Positions 9,219 through 17,703 of a stretch of DNA of 64,000 bases are shown here, piece after piece. The notes under the pieces were generated by a model. The model ran no database searches, was not told where the DNA came from, and worked only from the letters and a program-made list of their open reading frames with translations. The position numbers and the translations under genes are program-made. This DNA is from Pluralibacter gergoviae ATCC 33028 = NBRC 105706 (lineage in GTDB: Bacteria > Pseudomonadota > Gammaproteobacteria > Enterobacterales > Enterobacteriaceae). Positions within the stretch are counted from its first letter, which is position 1, and each line of letters begins with the position of its first letter. Location: assembly GCF_001598855.1 (NCBI RefSeq), contig NZ_BCZS01000011.1, positions 1-64,000 of the forward strand, written 5' to 3'.

Positions 9219-10088
9219 ATGCTACCGACCGCTGCCGCCGATTTGCCCCTCAACCACCACGATGAGCGCCGCAGGCAGCTTGCGGCCTTTTTGCGGGCGA
9301 GGCGTGAAAGTCTCGATCCCCAGCGCCTGGGGTTACCGCGCACGGGGAGACGGCGCACGCCGGGGCTGCGCAGGGAAGAAGTCGCGATGCTCGCCGACGT
9401 AGGCGTGACCTGGTACACCTGGCTTGAGCAGGGCAGGGACGTTAATCCTTCGCCGACGGTGCTGGAAGCGGTAGCGGGCGCTCTGCAGTGCTCGCCGCTG
9501 GAGACCCGCCACCTGTTCGTGCTCGCCGGGCTGACGCCGCCGGAATCTCCGCTACAGGCGCAGTGTGAAGGGATCGGCGAGGGCACCCGGCGGATGCTCG
9601 ACAGCCTGATGCCGCAGCCCGCCAGCATTCAGAAAGCGAATTTCGATATCGTGGCGTGGAACGACAGCTTCTGCCGGCTGATGGGGCTCGATTTTGCCGC
9701 GATCCCCGAGGCGGATCGCAACTGTATCTACCTCTATCTCACCAATGAAACCTGGCGCGGGCGCATTGCGAATCCCGACGTACTGCCGACCTTTGTCTCC
9801 TACTTCCGCGCGGCGATGGCCGAGCACCGCGGCGAGCGCGCCTGGGAAGAGAAGCTGGCGCGCTTTTTTGCCGCGTCGCAGGAGTTTGAGGCGCTCTGGC
9901 GCCAGCGCTATGAAGTCAGGGGCGTTGAAAACCAGCTAAAAACCTTCACCCACCCGGCTCTGGGGCGCTTTCAGCTGCAGCAGATGTACTGGTATTCGGC
10001 GCCGCGCAACGGCTCCCGGCTGCTGGTCTATCTGCCGGTGGATGAAGAAGGAGAGCGGGCGCTGGCGTGGCTGGACGGGCAGAAGTAA
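9219..10088 (+). CDS. XRE-family regulator with MmyB-like ligand domain
   Basis: The 289-aa product has an N-terminal helix-turn-helix (about residues 25-95: 'LAAFLRARRESLDPQRLGL', 'RREEVAMLADVGVTWYTWLE', 'PSPTVLEAVAGALQC'). A C-terminal MmyB-type PAS-like domain follows ('DIVAWNDSFCRLMG...', 'LTNETWRG', 'HPALGRFQL'). Proteins of this build commonly repress or activate a neighbouring dehydrogenase or efflux gene in response to a small ligand. The start follows a GGAGG ribosome site. The gene is divergent from the DHA2 pump and shares with it the inverted repeat at 9169-9194. Confidence 0.88.
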   Translation: MLPTAAADLPLNHHDERRRQLAAFLRARRESLDPQRLGLPRTGRRRTPGLRREEVAMLADVGVTWYTWLEQGRDVNPSPTVLEAVAGALQCSPLETRHLFVLAGLTPPESPLQAQCEGIGEGTRRMLDSLMPQPASIQKANFDIVAWNDSFCRLMGLDFAAIPEADRNCIYLYLTNETWRGRIANPDVLPTFVSYFRAAMAEHRGERAWEEKLARFFAASQEFEALWRQRYEVRGVENQLKTFTHPALGRFQLQQMYWYSAPRNGSRLLVYLPVDEEGERALAWLDGQK

Positions 10089-10090
10089 GC

Positions 10091-10115
10091 GGGCCCGGCA
10101 GCGGCTGCCGGGCCC
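10091..10115. terminator. Strong GC hairpin between convergent XRE regulator and nfsB
   Basis: A 12-bp perfect inverted repeat (GGGCCCGGCAGC at 10091-10102 and its complement at 10104-10115) sits between two converging genes, 3 nt after the regulator stop. There is no T-run in either direction, so termination efficiency is uncertain. Confidence 0.5.
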
Positions 10116-10122
10116 GGAAACA

Positions 10123-10776
10123 TTATACTTCCGTCAGGGTGACGGAGAGCGGCAGGCGCGATTTAGGCAGCGCCGCGTTGAAGTCTTCCGCGCTGTGGTG
10201 GCCAACCGGCACAATCACCACGCTGGTATAGCCCTTCTCTTTCAGGCCGAACTCCGCGTCCAGCGCAGCGGCATCAAAGCCCTCGATCGGTACCGCATCA
10301 AGGCCCATTGCGGCCACGCCGAGCAGGAAGTTGCCGACGTTGAGGTAGACCTGCTTCTGCATCCAGTGGCCGTCGTCTTTCAGCTCCTTGCGGTGAATGT
10401 CGGCGAAAAAGACGCGGCCCTTGTTATTGGCCGCCTTGGCTTCCGGCGTCGCAAAGCGGCCGTCGGCGTCTTCCTGATCGACCACTTTCTGCAGCCACGC
10501 GTCGTCCATTGCCGTTTTCGCACAGAACACGACGACGTGAGAGGCATCGAGGATTTTGCGATCGTTGAAGGCAAAGTTTGCCTGGGTTGATTTCGCCACG
10601 CGCGCCTTGCCCGCGTCGGTGCTGGCAACGATAAAGTGCCACGGCTGCGAGTTGGTGCTCGACGGGCTGTACTGCAGCAGCGTTTTCAGGTTTTCCGCCT
10701 GTTCAGCGGTCAGCTTCTTACCGGCATCGAAGGCTTTGGTTGAGTAACGTTTTTTAGCAACAGAGATGATATCCAC
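10123..10776 (-). CDS. nfsB: Oxygen-insensitive NAD(P)H nitroreductase NfsB
   Basis: NfsB is a cytoplasmic FMN flavoprotein that reduces nitroaromatics, quinones and nitrofurans with NADH or NADPH. The 217-aa length equals E. coli NfsB, and the N-terminus '[17 protein letters not shown]' and '[16 protein letters not shown]' (FMN and substrate region) are diagnostic. In E. coli the gene belongs to the MarA/SoxS/Rob regulon. Here a weak marbox-like stretch (10805-10823, about 9 of 13 defined positions) lies upstream and ramA is 2.5 kb away, so RamA control is plausible but unproven. The neighbour order ybdG / nfsB / ybdF matches E. coli apart from the inserted pump-regulator pair. Confidence 0.95.
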   Translation of the reverse strand: MDIISVAKKRYSTKAFDAGKKLTAEQAENLKTLLQYSPSSTNSQPWHFIVASTDAGKARVAKSTQANFAFNDRKILDASHVVVFCAKTAMDDAWLQKVVDQEDADGRFATPEAKAANNKGRVFFADIHRKELKDDGHWMQKQVYLNVGNFLLGVAAMGLDAVPIEGFDAAALDAEFGLKEKGYTSVVIVPVGHHSAEDFNAALPKSRLPLSVTLTEV

Positions 10777-10886
10777 AATAACTCCTCAATAGATACAGCG
10801 CGTTGCGGCGCATTCAGTGAAAATCAGAGTACAGGGAGAGAGGGAAAGGGGTAAAGGGTAAAATGCGTTAACCGCACGTGTTGGCC

Positions 10887-11261
10887 TTATCCGTGCGGCG
10901 GGCGAAGGCGCTGGCGTACGCGCGCGGGCAGCGTATCAATCACCCGCTGCCGGGAGTCGTCGATAAGCGTCTTTAGCAGCTCTGAGGTGATGTTCTCACC
11001 GCCGTAAACGCTTATCCAGTGTTTTTTGTTCATATGGTAGCCGGGCCGGATGCCGTCATAGATAGCCTGATGCAGCAGCGCCATCTCCGGCGCGGCCTTG
11101 AGGTTAATCAGCGGTCGGCCTTGAATAACGGCGGCGAGCATAAACATTTTTCCGCCGACCTTAAAGACGTCGTACTCCGGTCCGAACGGCCAGCACGGCT
11201 CGGTGAAAGGCAGCGTCAGCGCATACTCACGCGCGAAGCGCACCACCTCATCGCCGTTCAC
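10887..11261 (-). CDS. ybdF: MmcQ/YjbR family protein YbdF
   Basis: The 124-aa product belongs to the MmcQ/YjbR (DUF419) family of small double-wing proteins, whose biochemical role is not established. Family features are '[23 protein letters not shown]', 'LINLKAAPE', '[12 protein letters not shown]' and 'LIDDSRQRV' (split here by position). I choose the GTG at 11261, which overlaps the ramR stop codon in a GTGA junction and gives the usual family length. The longer frame starting inside ramR is unlikely. The junction implies translational coupling, so ybdF should follow RamR autoregulation. Confidence 0.85.
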   Translation of the reverse strand: MNGDEVVRFAREYALTLPFTEPCWPFGPEYDVFKVGGKMFMLAAVIQGRPLINLKAAPEMALLHQAIYDGIRPGYHMNKKHWISVYGGENITSELLKTLIDDSRQRVIDTLPARVRQRLRPPHG

Positions 11262-11839
11262 TGCGGGCTCTCTTCCGCCAGCGCCAGCCACATCGCCTCG
11301 AAGCCGAGGGCGGTCAGAGCCCCGGCGCGCGCAGGATCGCGGCTGGCAAATTCGATGGTGGTTTCGGCCAGCGACAGAAACAGCGCATCGCCAAAGGGGA
11401 GATATTCGTCGCTCATAAAGACCTTACGTACCGAGCGCTGGCACAGCTTATGCACTTCGGGGAACATTTCATTGACCTGCTGACGGGTCCCGGCGGTGAT
11501 TTTTTCGCTGACCGCCATGCGGCGCAGCGCCCGGTGGCCGTAGGTGTTGCCGATCCCCCAGCCGATATAGCTGTTCCAGATATCGCGGGTTTGCTCTTTC
11601 GGCGTTTTGCCCGGCGCAATGCCGGCCAGCATTGTCTCGCACAGCGCGCTTTTGAGGTACAGGTAGGTGGCGTTGAGCAGATCGTCTTTGGTGGCGAAAT
11701 AGCGAAACAGCGTGCCCTCGGCGACGCCGGCACTGCGGGCGATCGTGGCCGTTGAGGCCGCAATGCCCTGCTGGGCAAAAGCCACCGTTGCGGCCTCAAG
11801 CCGCGCCTGTTTCTTATCTTCACTCCTGGGACGAGCCAC
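11258..11839 (-). CDS. ramR: TetR-family repressor RamR of the ramA locus
   Basis: RamR represses romA-ramA and is relieved by ligands such as bile acids and dyes; loss-of-function mutations cause RamA overproduction and multidrug resistance in Klebsiella and Salmonella. The 193-aa product has the TetR HTH ('[21 protein letters not shown]', residues about 28-48) and the family tail '[20 protein letters not shown]...'. It is divergent from romA over a 185-nt region with the ATGAGTG-N6-CACTCAT operator. The gene looks intact, so ramA should be under normal repression. Its last bases overlap the start of ybdF. Confidence 0.93.
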   Translation of the reverse strand: MARPRSEDKKQARLEAATVAFAQQGIAASTATIARSAGVAEGTLFRYFATKDDLLNATYLYLKSALCETMLAGIAPGKTPKEQTRDIWNSYIGWGIGNTYGHRALRRMAVSEKITAGTRQQVNEMFPEVHKLCQRSVRKVFMSDEYLPFGDALFLSLAETTIEFASRDPARAGALTALGFEAMWLALAEESPQ

Positions 11840-11927
11840 GGCATTTTTCTCCTGATTTTAGAAAAGCGGCGATTGAAACACGCCCCGGGTGCGACTTCAA
11901 TGGCAATGTCAAAAAATGAAAATCGTC

Positions 11928-11955
11928 TTGACGGTTTTCAGCTCTCCCCTATAAT
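11928..11955 (+). promoter_or_regulatory. romA-ramA promoter
   Basis: A TTGACG -35 element (11928-11933), a 16-nt spacer and a perfect TATAAT -10 element (11950-11955) precede romA. The -10 box overlaps the RamR operator. A weak mar/ram-box-like stretch at 11900-11918 lies just upstream of the -35 element and could bind RamA or SoxS. Confidence 0.8.
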
Positions 11956-11973
11956 GAGTGCCTACTCACTCAT
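11954..11973. promoter_or_regulatory. RamR operator
   Basis: A perfect inverted repeat ATGAGTG-N6-CACTCAT, the known RamR recognition sequence of Salmonella and Klebsiella. It overlaps the last two bases of the romA -10 box and so would block promoter use and also autoregulate ramR. Confidence 0.9.
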
Positions 11974-12024
11974 AATCAAGTCTTCCCCTTACTCCGGATT
12001 CAGAAGCCTGGGGTAGGTCACATA

Positions 12025-13131
12025 ATGAAGCGTTTCTCAATCAGCGTGGTCGTCGTTATGTTAATTGCCAGTGCAGGAAGTTTTCCCTTCGTATTGAATG
12101 CCGGTTTTGGCCAGGCGCCCAGCGGCGACGGTCTGGATGCCGTTCAGCGTTCACCGAACTACCGCGACGGGGAATTTCGCAACGCTGTCCCGGCGCCGGT
12201 GCGCGTCGGCCAGCCGCAGCGCAGCAAACTGGCCGCGCTGTGGAGCTTTGTGACCGAGAAGCGCGACTACGCCTGGCCCGACGCGCCGCTGCCGGTAATA
12301 CCCACCGATCTGGCCACGCTGCCGCTGGCGCAGGACACCATCGTCTGGCTCGGGCACTCCTCATGGTATTTGCAGCTCGCCGGCAAGCGCATTCTGATTG
12401 ACCCGGTGTTCAGCAGCTATGCGTCGCCGTTCTCCTTTATTAATAAAGCGTTTCCCGGCGACTACCCGTGGCGGGCGGACGACATGCCGCCGATAGATCT
12501 ACTGATTATCTCCCACGACCACTATGACCATCTCGATTACGCCACCATCAAAGGGCTGCTGCCGAAGGTGCGCAGGGTGGTGACGCCGCTCGGCGTCGGG
12601 TCGCACCTGCGCTACTGGGGAATGCGCGGCGACATTATTACCGAGGCGGACTGGCAGCAGCAGGTGAAGATTGACGACACCTTAACGGTGCACGTCCTGC
12701 CCGCGCAGCACTTTTCCGGCCGCAGCCTGAAGCGTAACCAGACCCTGTGGGCCAGCTTTATGCTGGTGACGCCGACGCAGAAAATTTACTACAGCGGCGA
12801 CAGCGGCTACGGCCCGCACTTCAGGGCCATCGGCGAACAGTTTGGCGCCGTCGATATTGCCATTATGGAAAACGGCCAGTACGACCCGGACTGGCATCAC
12901 GTCCACATGATGCCGGATGAAACCGCCCGGGCGGCGGCGGATGTTAACGCCGCAGCGGTGCTGCCGGGGCACTCCGGGCGCTTTGTGCTGGCGCGCCACC
13001 GCTGGAACGACCCCTACCAGCAGCTAACCCTGGCCAGCGCAGATAAAGACTATCGCCTGCTGACGCCGGTTCAGGGCGAGCCGGTGAGCGTGGCGGATAA
13101 AGACCAACAATTTCGCGTCTGGTGGGAGTAA
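12025..13131 (+). CDS. romA: Metallo-beta-lactamase-fold protein RomA
   Basis: RomA is an MBL-fold hydrolase-like protein co-transcribed with ramA; its enzymatic substrate is not established. The 368-aa product has an N-terminal hydrophobic segment (residues about 5-25, signal or anchor). The metal-binding motif HDHYDH is at residues 164-169, with further ligands likely at 'LPAQHFSGR', 'YYSGDSGYG' and 'LPGHSGRF'. The layout is that of the YycJ/UlaG-like NAPE-PLD branch of the MBL family. It is the first gene after the RamR-controlled promoter and ends 31 nt before ramA. Confidence 0.93.
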   Translation: MKRFSISVVVVMLIASAGSFPFVLNAGFGQAPSGDGLDAVQRSPNYRDGEFRNAVPAPVRVGQPQRSKLAALWSFVTEKRDYAWPDAPLPVIPTDLATLPLAQDTIVWLGHSSWYLQLAGKRILIDPVFSSYASPFSFINKAFPGDYPWRADDMPPIDLLIISHDHYDHLDYATIKGLLPKVRRVVTPLGVGSHLRYWGMRGDIITEADWQQQVKIDDTLTVHVLPAQHFSGRSLKRNQTLWASFMLVTPTQKIYYSGDSGYGPHFRAIGEQFGAVDIAIMENGQYDPDWHHVHMMPDETARAAADVNAAAVLPGHSGRFVLARHRWNDPYQQLTLASADKDYRLLTPVQGEPVSVADKDQQFRVWWE

Positions 13132-13162
13132 CGCCCTAAGCGATAACAGAAGGAGAGGAGCA

Positions 13163-13498
13163 ATGACGATTTCCGCTCAGGTTATAGAGACCATCGTCGA
13201 GTGGATTGACGACAATCTGCACCGGCCCCTGCGCATCGACGATATCGCCCGCCACGCGGGCTATTCAAAGTGGCACCTGCAGCGCCTGTTTTTACAGTAC
13301 AAGGGCGAGAGCCTCGGCCGCTACATCCGCACCCGCAAACTGTACCTGGCGGCGCGGGATCTGCGCGACACTGATGAAAGGGTCTACGATATCAGCCTCA
13401 AGTACGGCTTTGATTCCCAGCAGACCTTTACCTGCGTTTTTACCCGCGCCTTTAAGCAGCCGCCGGGCGCCTGGCGTAAAGAGCATCAGGCGCACTGA
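13163..13498 (+). CDS. ramA: AraC/XylS-family activator RamA
   Basis: RamA is a MarA/SoxS-type activator that binds marboxes and raises acrAB-tolC expression while lowering porins, giving multidrug tolerance. The 111-aa product is a stand-alone AraC DNA-binding domain with two helix-turn-helices: 'IDDIARHAGYSKWHLQRLF' in the first half, and 'VYDISLKYGFDSQQTFTCVF' with 'FKQPPGAWRKE' in the second. Compared with the RamA I recall, the second HTH has Cys rather than Arg in 'TFTCVF', a point worth checking. A GGAGAGGAG ribosome site precedes the ATG. It follows romA in one transcription unit under RamR. Confidence 0.94.
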   Translation: MTISAQVIETIVEWIDDNLHRPLRIDDIARHAGYSKWHLQRLFLQYKGESLGRYIRTRKLYLAARDLRDTDERVYDISLKYGFDSQQTFTCVFTRAFKQPPGAWRKEHQAH

Positions 13499-13506
13499 GG
13501 CCGGAC

Positions 13507-13755
13507 TCAGCGTCCCGGTGCCAGCCAGCGGCGCCAGACGAAGCGCAGCACGAAGAACTCCACCGCGCCGAGCAACAGAAACCAGAGGCAGAACAGCAGG
13601 GTGTAGAGCTGGTTAAGATCCATCAGATGAAAGAATCCCATTAACTTCTGCGCCAGGGTGACCCCCAGCAGCGGGGCGGGCAGCAGCAGGCAGGAGAGAA
13701 ACGCCATCAGCAGGATGCCGCCGGCGGTGGTCAGGGATTCAAGAGGGTGCTTCAT
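13507..13755 (-). CDS. ybdJ: DUF1158 membrane protein YbdJ
   Basis: The 82-aa product is a small inner-membrane protein of unknown function with two hydrophobic segments (residues about 10-32 and 50-72). It is near-identical in pattern to E. coli YbdJ: 'MKHPLESLTTAGGILLMAFL' at the start and 'LYTLLFCLWFLLLGAVEFFV' near the end. It ends 9 nt from the ramA stop codon on the opposite strand. In E. coli it precedes ybdK; here ybdK is absent and a MocR regulator follows. Confidence 0.92.
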   Translation of the reverse strand: MKHPLESLTTAGGILLMAFLSCLLLPAPLLGVTLAQKLMGFFHLMDLNQLYTLLFCLWFLLLGAVEFFVLRFVWRRWLAPGR

Positions 13756-13821
13756 CGTCAGGTTAACCGTCAGTTAAAAAAGTATTGTCCGGGAAATCCC
13801 TCCCGGACGCAATCTTCCCCC

Positions 13822-15282
13822 TCAGATGCGCGCCAGCTGGTCCTGCAGTATCGCCACGCCCGGCGCAATGGCCTCCGGGTCGATGGCGTGGAAGCCCATG
13901 CGAAAGTAGTTTTCCGGCGGGGCGTCGTCGAGAAAATGGCGCGCGCCGGGCTCGATCAGCACCCCCGCGTGGGCGGCGCGCCAGGTGAGCTGCTGGGTGT
14001 TCACCCCGGAAGGCGTGCGCAGCCAGAAGGCGTTGGCGTGTTCGCTGCCGGGCAGCGGGCGGCACTCCGGCAGCAGCTGCTTCAGCGCGGCGTCAAGCCG
14101 GTCCCAGCGGCGCGCCGAGTCGTCGCGGTAGCGGCGCAGGTGGGTGTCGTAGTGGCCCTGGGCGAGAAAGTGCGCCATCTGGTGCTGAATGTTGGTAGGC
14201 GGATGGCGATAGGTCAGCCGCCGCAGGGCGCGGGCCTCGTCGATAAGCTCCGGGTCGGCCACCATAAACCCCAGCCGCAGGCCGGGAGAGAGCGCCTTTG
14301 ACAGGCTGCTGACGTAGATAACCCGCCCCTGCGCGTCGCCGGCCTTGAGCGCCGGCTGCGGGTTGCGGGTGAAGTTGCTCTCGGAATCGTAATCGTCCTC
14401 AATAATCACCGCATCGCTCGCCGCCGCGTGCGCCAGCAGCTGGCTGCGCCGGGCGTTGCTCATGGCGACGCCGGTAGGTACCTGGTGCCCGGGCGTAACG
14501 TAGTAGTAGTCGCAGCGCGCCTCGCCGAGGCGCAGCCCCTCGCTATCGACCTCGTGGGGCACGATATCGCAGCCGCTGAGCTGGAAGGTATTGATCGCCT
14601 CGCGAAAACCGGGATTCTCCACGCCCATTCGGGTGCCGCGGGCCAGCAGCAGGCGGGTCAGCAGATAGAGGGCGTTCTGCGACCCGAGGGTTATCAGGAT
14701 CTCATCGGCGCAGGCGGCAATGCCGCGCCGGGGCAGGATGCGGGTGCGGATCTGCTCAATCAGCATCGGCACGTCTTTGTCGATATGGTCAACGACCCAG
14801 TCCGGCTCGCGGCCGCCGCCGTGCAGCCAGCTCGCCGCCGCCCGCCAGCTGGCGAGAGGAAACTGGCGGGTGTCCGGCTGGCCGTAGATAAAGGGATAGC
14901 GGTAGTGCATCCAGCCCGCCGGCTTGAGGATCGACTCCTGCTGGCTGGGGGTAATTTTCAGCCGGCTGCACCAGCGCGGTGCATGCGCCTCGTCGGCGGG
15001 AGCGCGTTCCGGCATATTCGCCACCGCCTGCTGGTACTCCGGGTGCAGGTAGTAGCCGCTGCGCGGGCGGCTTATCAGGTAGCCTTCGTTGACCAGGCTC
15101 TCGAACACCAGCGCGGTGGTATTGCGCGACACGTTAAGCTGGGCCGCCAGCTGGCGGCAGGAGGGCAGCGGCGTCCGGGCATCAAAGAGACCGCTGAGAA
15201 TGGCGCTGACCAGCGTCTCGCGCACCTGTTCCTGCAGGCCGCGCTGGCGGTCAAAGTCGACGTGCAGCAGATGTTTAATCAT
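13822..15282 (-). CDS. MocR-type regulator (GntR HTH fused to aminotransferase-like domain)
   Basis: The 486-aa product has an N-terminal GntR winged HTH (about residues 15-80: 'GLFDARTPLPSCRQLAAQL', 'VSRNTTALVFESLVNEGYL'). A fold-type I PLP domain from about residue 115 follows, with 'IIEDDYDSESNF' and the likely PLP lysine in 'SSLSKALSPGLRLGFM'. This is the MocR/PdxR/GabR architecture; such proteins sense an amino acid or PLP derivative. I use the ATG at 15282 after a GGGAGAAG ribosome site. It is divergent from an amino acid ABC transporter across 208 nt that contains a CTGACAC direct repeat, so it probably controls that transporter. Confidence 0.9.
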   Translation of the reverse strand: MIKHLLHVDFDRQRGLQEQVRETLVSAILSGLFDARTPLPSCRQLAAQLNVSRNTTALVFESLVNEGYLISRPRSGYYLHPEYQQAVANMPERAPADEAHAPRWCSRLKITPSQQESILKPAGWMHYRYPFIYGQPDTRQFPLASWRAAASWLHGGGREPDWVVDHIDKDVPMLIEQIRTRILPRRGIAACADEILITLGSQNALYLLTRLLLARGTRMGVENPGFREAINTFQLSGCDIVPHEVDSEGLRLGEARCDYYYVTPGHQVPTGVAMSNARRSQLLAHAAASDAVIIEDDYDSESNFTRNPQPALKAGDAQGRVIYVSSLSKALSPGLRLGFMVADPELIDEARALRRLTYRHPPTNIQHQMAHFLAQGHYDTHLRRYRDDSARRWDRLDAALKQLLPECRPLPGSEHANAFWLRTPSGVNTQQLTWRAAHAGVLIEPGARHFLDDAPPENYFRMGFHAIDPEAIAPGVAILQDQLARI

Positions 15283-15335
15283 CACTCTTCTCCCGGTGTT
15301 GTTCCCCCGGAGATCTCAGCAAGTTCTGTACCACT

Positions 15336-15352
15336 CTGACACCGGCTGACAC
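15336..15352. repeat. CTGACAC direct repeat, candidate MocR operator
   Basis: Two CTGACAC copies separated by CGG lie in the MocR / ABC transporter intergenic region. MocR-type proteins typically bind direct repeats. The TGACAC core recurs in the SDR / aminotransferase intergenic region at 20.1 kb. Confidence 0.5.
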
Positions 15353-15490
15353 ATCCTTGCGCGGCAACTGTCTCTGTTCATAAATCGAAAAGCTTCCCTA
15401 CAGTAAAAACGCGGTCCCTTAGCGCCCGGCGAAAGTCGCCCTCGGCACTCTTTTTGCTTAACCACATTGCGATCTACTCAGGGGTGAACA

Positions 15491-16342
15491 ATGAAAAAAT
15501 CCACTGGTTCTTTTTGTCTCGCCGCCGTTATTGCCCTGGCCTTTAGCTGGCAAGCGGTCGCTGCGGATCTGCCGGCCGTTGAGAAGGCGGGCACCCTCAA
15601 GGTCGCGACCGAAGATGACTACGCGCCCTTTAACTTCATGAATAACGGCCAGGCCGACGGCTTCAATAAGGACATGCTGGAGGAGCTGCGCAAGTACGCC
15701 AAATTCCACGTTGAGCAGAGCATCCTGCCGTGGACCGGCCTGCTGGCGGCGGTCTCCACCGGCCAGTACGACATGGCCCTGACCGGGGCGGTGGTCACCG
15801 ATGAGCGCCTGAATGTCTTCAACTTTACCCCGCCGTGGGCCTCGGCCCAGCACTACTTTGTCAAGCGCGCGGGGGATAACTCCCTCAATACCATCGCCGA
15901 TCTGAGCGGCAAAAAAGTCGGCGTGCAGGCGGGCAGCGCCCTGCTGGCAAGGCTGCCGGAACTGAAGGCGATGCTGGAGAAAACCGGCGGCAAGCTGGGG
16001 CCGGTGGTGGAGTATCAGTCCTACCCGGAAGCCTATGCCGATCTGGCGAACAAGCGCCTCGACTACGTGATTAACGTCGTGATTTCGGTCAACGATCTGG
16101 TGAAGCAGCGCCCGAAGGTCTTTGCTAAAGGCCTGCCGGTTTCCGGGCCGGGCTATATGGGCTGGCCGATACCGAAAAGCTCGCCGCAGCTGCTGGAGTA
16201 TATGACCAAATTTATGAACCACATGCGGGAAACCGGCAAGCTCAAGGCGCTGCAGATGAAGTGGTTCGGCGAAACTTACGATGACCTGCCCACTGAACCC
16301 ATCACCAGCGCCGCGCAGTTTCACAAGCTGACCGGGATGTAA
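15491..16342 (+). CDS. Amino acid ABC transporter, substrate-binding protein
   Basis: The 283-aa periplasmic protein belongs to solute-binding family 3 (polar amino acid binding). It has a signal peptide cleaved near residue 24 (VAA-DLP), then 'LKVATEDDYAPFNF' and 'GFNKDMLEEL', 'PWTGLLAAVSTGQYDM' and 'LSGKKVGVQAGSALL', the ligand-contact regions of HisJ/FliY-like proteins. The ligand cannot be assigned. It is the first gene of an operon with two permeases and an ATPase and is divergent from a MocR regulator. GGGGTGA precedes the ATG as ribosome site. Confidence 0.9.
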   Translation: MKKSTGSFCLAAVIALAFSWQAVAADLPAVEKAGTLKVATEDDYAPFNFMNNGQADGFNKDMLEELRKYAKFHVEQSILPWTGLLAAVSTGQYDMALTGAVVTDERLNVFNFTPPWASAQHYFVKRAGDNSLNTIADLSGKKVGVQAGSALLARLPELKAMLEKTGGKLGPVVEYQSYPEAYADLANKRLDYVINVVISVNDLVKQRPKVFAKGLPVSGPGYMGWPIPKSSPQLLEYMTKFMNHMRETGKLKALQMKWFGETYDDLPTEPITSAAQFHKLTGM

Positions 16343-16387
16343 TCTGCGGCGGCGGAAGACCGCCGCCCGTGAACGTGAGGGGAACGC

Positions 16388-17035
16388 ATGGATCTTATTG
16401 CCTGGCAGTTACTGATTGAGGGGGCCTGGACGACGCTGTGGATCTCGGCCATCGCCATCGCCTTCGGCGTGGTGATTGGACTGCTGATCGCCCTGGTGCG
16501 GATGCTGAAGATCCCGGTTATCGATCAGATCCTGGTGGTCTATATCAGCCTCGCCCGCGCCACGCCGCTGGTGACGCTGGTGCTGTTTCTGTTTCTCTCG
16601 CTGCCGACGATGGGCATTAATCTTGATAAAACCGCCGCCGCCATCGCGGCGCTGACGCTCAACACCTCGGCGTTTAACGCCGAGATCTGGCGCAACGCCT
16701 TTCGCAACTTTCCGAAAGGACAGCGCGAGGCGGCGGTATCGGTCGGCATGGGGCGCTGGGCGTGGTTCCGCTACATTATGCTGCCGCAGATGTGGATAGA
16801 GAGCCTGCCGGCGCTGGTCAACGAGATGTCGTTTCTGATCAAGGGCAGCCCGGCGATCGCGGTGATCGGCGTGGTCGATCTTACCCGCGTCACCAACCGC
16901 ATCTCTTCCGTCACCTACGAGCCGCTGTCGCCTATTCTCGCGGCGGGTCTGCTGTACGTGATCATCGTCGGCCTGCTGCTCAAGCTGCAGGGGCTGGCGG
17001 AACGCAAAGCCAAGCGCCTGATGCGCCAGGAGTAG
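16388..17035 (+). CDS. Amino acid ABC transporter permease (first)
   Basis: The 215-aa inner-membrane protein is of the HisM/HisQ/ArtM family, with about five membrane helices. The EAA loop that docks on the ATPase is at 'EAAVSVGMGRWAWFRYIMLPQ' (written across its first and last residues, about 117-137). It starts 45 nt after the binding-protein gene and its stop codon is 2 nt before the second permease start, as expected for a heterodimeric permease pair. Confidence 0.92.
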   Translation: MDLIAWQLLIEGAWTTLWISAIAIAFGVVIGLLIALVRMLKIPVIDQILVVYISLARATPLVTLVLFLFLSLPTMGINLDKTAAAIAALTLNTSAFNAEIWRNAFRNFPKGQREAAVSVGMGRWAWFRYIMLPQMWIESLPALVNEMSFLIKGSPAIAVIGVVDLTRVTNRISSVTYEPLSPILAAGLLYVIIVGLLLKLQGLAERKAKRLMRQE

Positions 17036-17037
17036 CA

Positions 17038-17703
17038 ATGAATCAATGGTCTGTTATCTGGTCCGCGCGCCAGAGCTTTATCGACGGCCTGCTGGTCACC
17101 CTGGAGCTGTTTATCATCGCGGCGGTTGCGGGCCTGCTGCTCGGGCTGCTGCTGAGCTACGTCACCGAGCATCAGCAGCGGCTGGTCAACCGGCTGATTA
17201 CCGGCTTCGTCAACCTGATGCGGGCGATCCCGTTTCTGATCCTCGCCTATCTGCTCTATTACGGTCTGCCGGAGCTTGGCATCAGCATGGAGGCGTGGAG
17301 CGCCGGGCTGCTGGCGCTGATTATCTATCACGGCGCCTACTTCTTTGAGATCCTGCGCAGCCAGCGGCGGCTGCTGGCGGGCGGCTATATCGAGGCGGCT
17401 ACTGCCCAGGGTTTCTCGCGCTACCGCACCTGGCGGCACATTATCGCGCCGAATATTCTCTCCTCGGCGCTGCCGCTGCTCGGCAACCAGCTGATTATCT
17501 GCCTGAAGGATACCGCCTTCCTCAGCATTATCACCGTGCAGGAGATCACCGCCGCCGCCAACGGCGTGCAGGCGACCTACTTTATTCCCTTTAATGCCTT
17601 CATCGTGGCGATCGCGCTCTACTGGGGGATCAGCATTCTGCTGGAGCTGCTGATAAAGCGCCTCGGCAACTACGGAAAACGAAGAGGAGTCAGCCATGTC
17701 TGA
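17038..17703 (+). CDS. Amino acid ABC transporter permease (second)
   Basis: The 221-aa product is the second HisMQ-type permease subunit. It has five predicted helices and the EAA loop '[18 protein letters not shown]' near residue 118. The ATG at 17038 begins 2 nt after the stop of the first permease; a longer frame reaching back into that gene is an artefact of reading through the wrong phase. The last 8 nt overlap the ATPase gene, so the four genes form a tight operon. Confidence 0.92.
   Translation: MNQWSVIWSARQSFIDGLLVTLELFIIAAVAGLLLGLLLSYVTEHQQRLVNRLITGFVNLMRAIPFLILAYLLYYGLPELGISMEAWSAGLLALIIYHGAYFFEILRSQRRLLAGGYIEAATAQGFSRYRTWRHIIAPNILSSALPLLGNQLIICLKDTAFLSIITVQEITAAANGVQATYFIPFNAFIVAIALYWGISILLELLIKRLGNYGKRRGVSHV

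Noticed and set aside
16762-17703. A longer reading of the second amino acid permease gene
   Set aside because: The first 90 or so residues come from the wrong phase of the preceding permease gene. The true start is the ATG at 17038.
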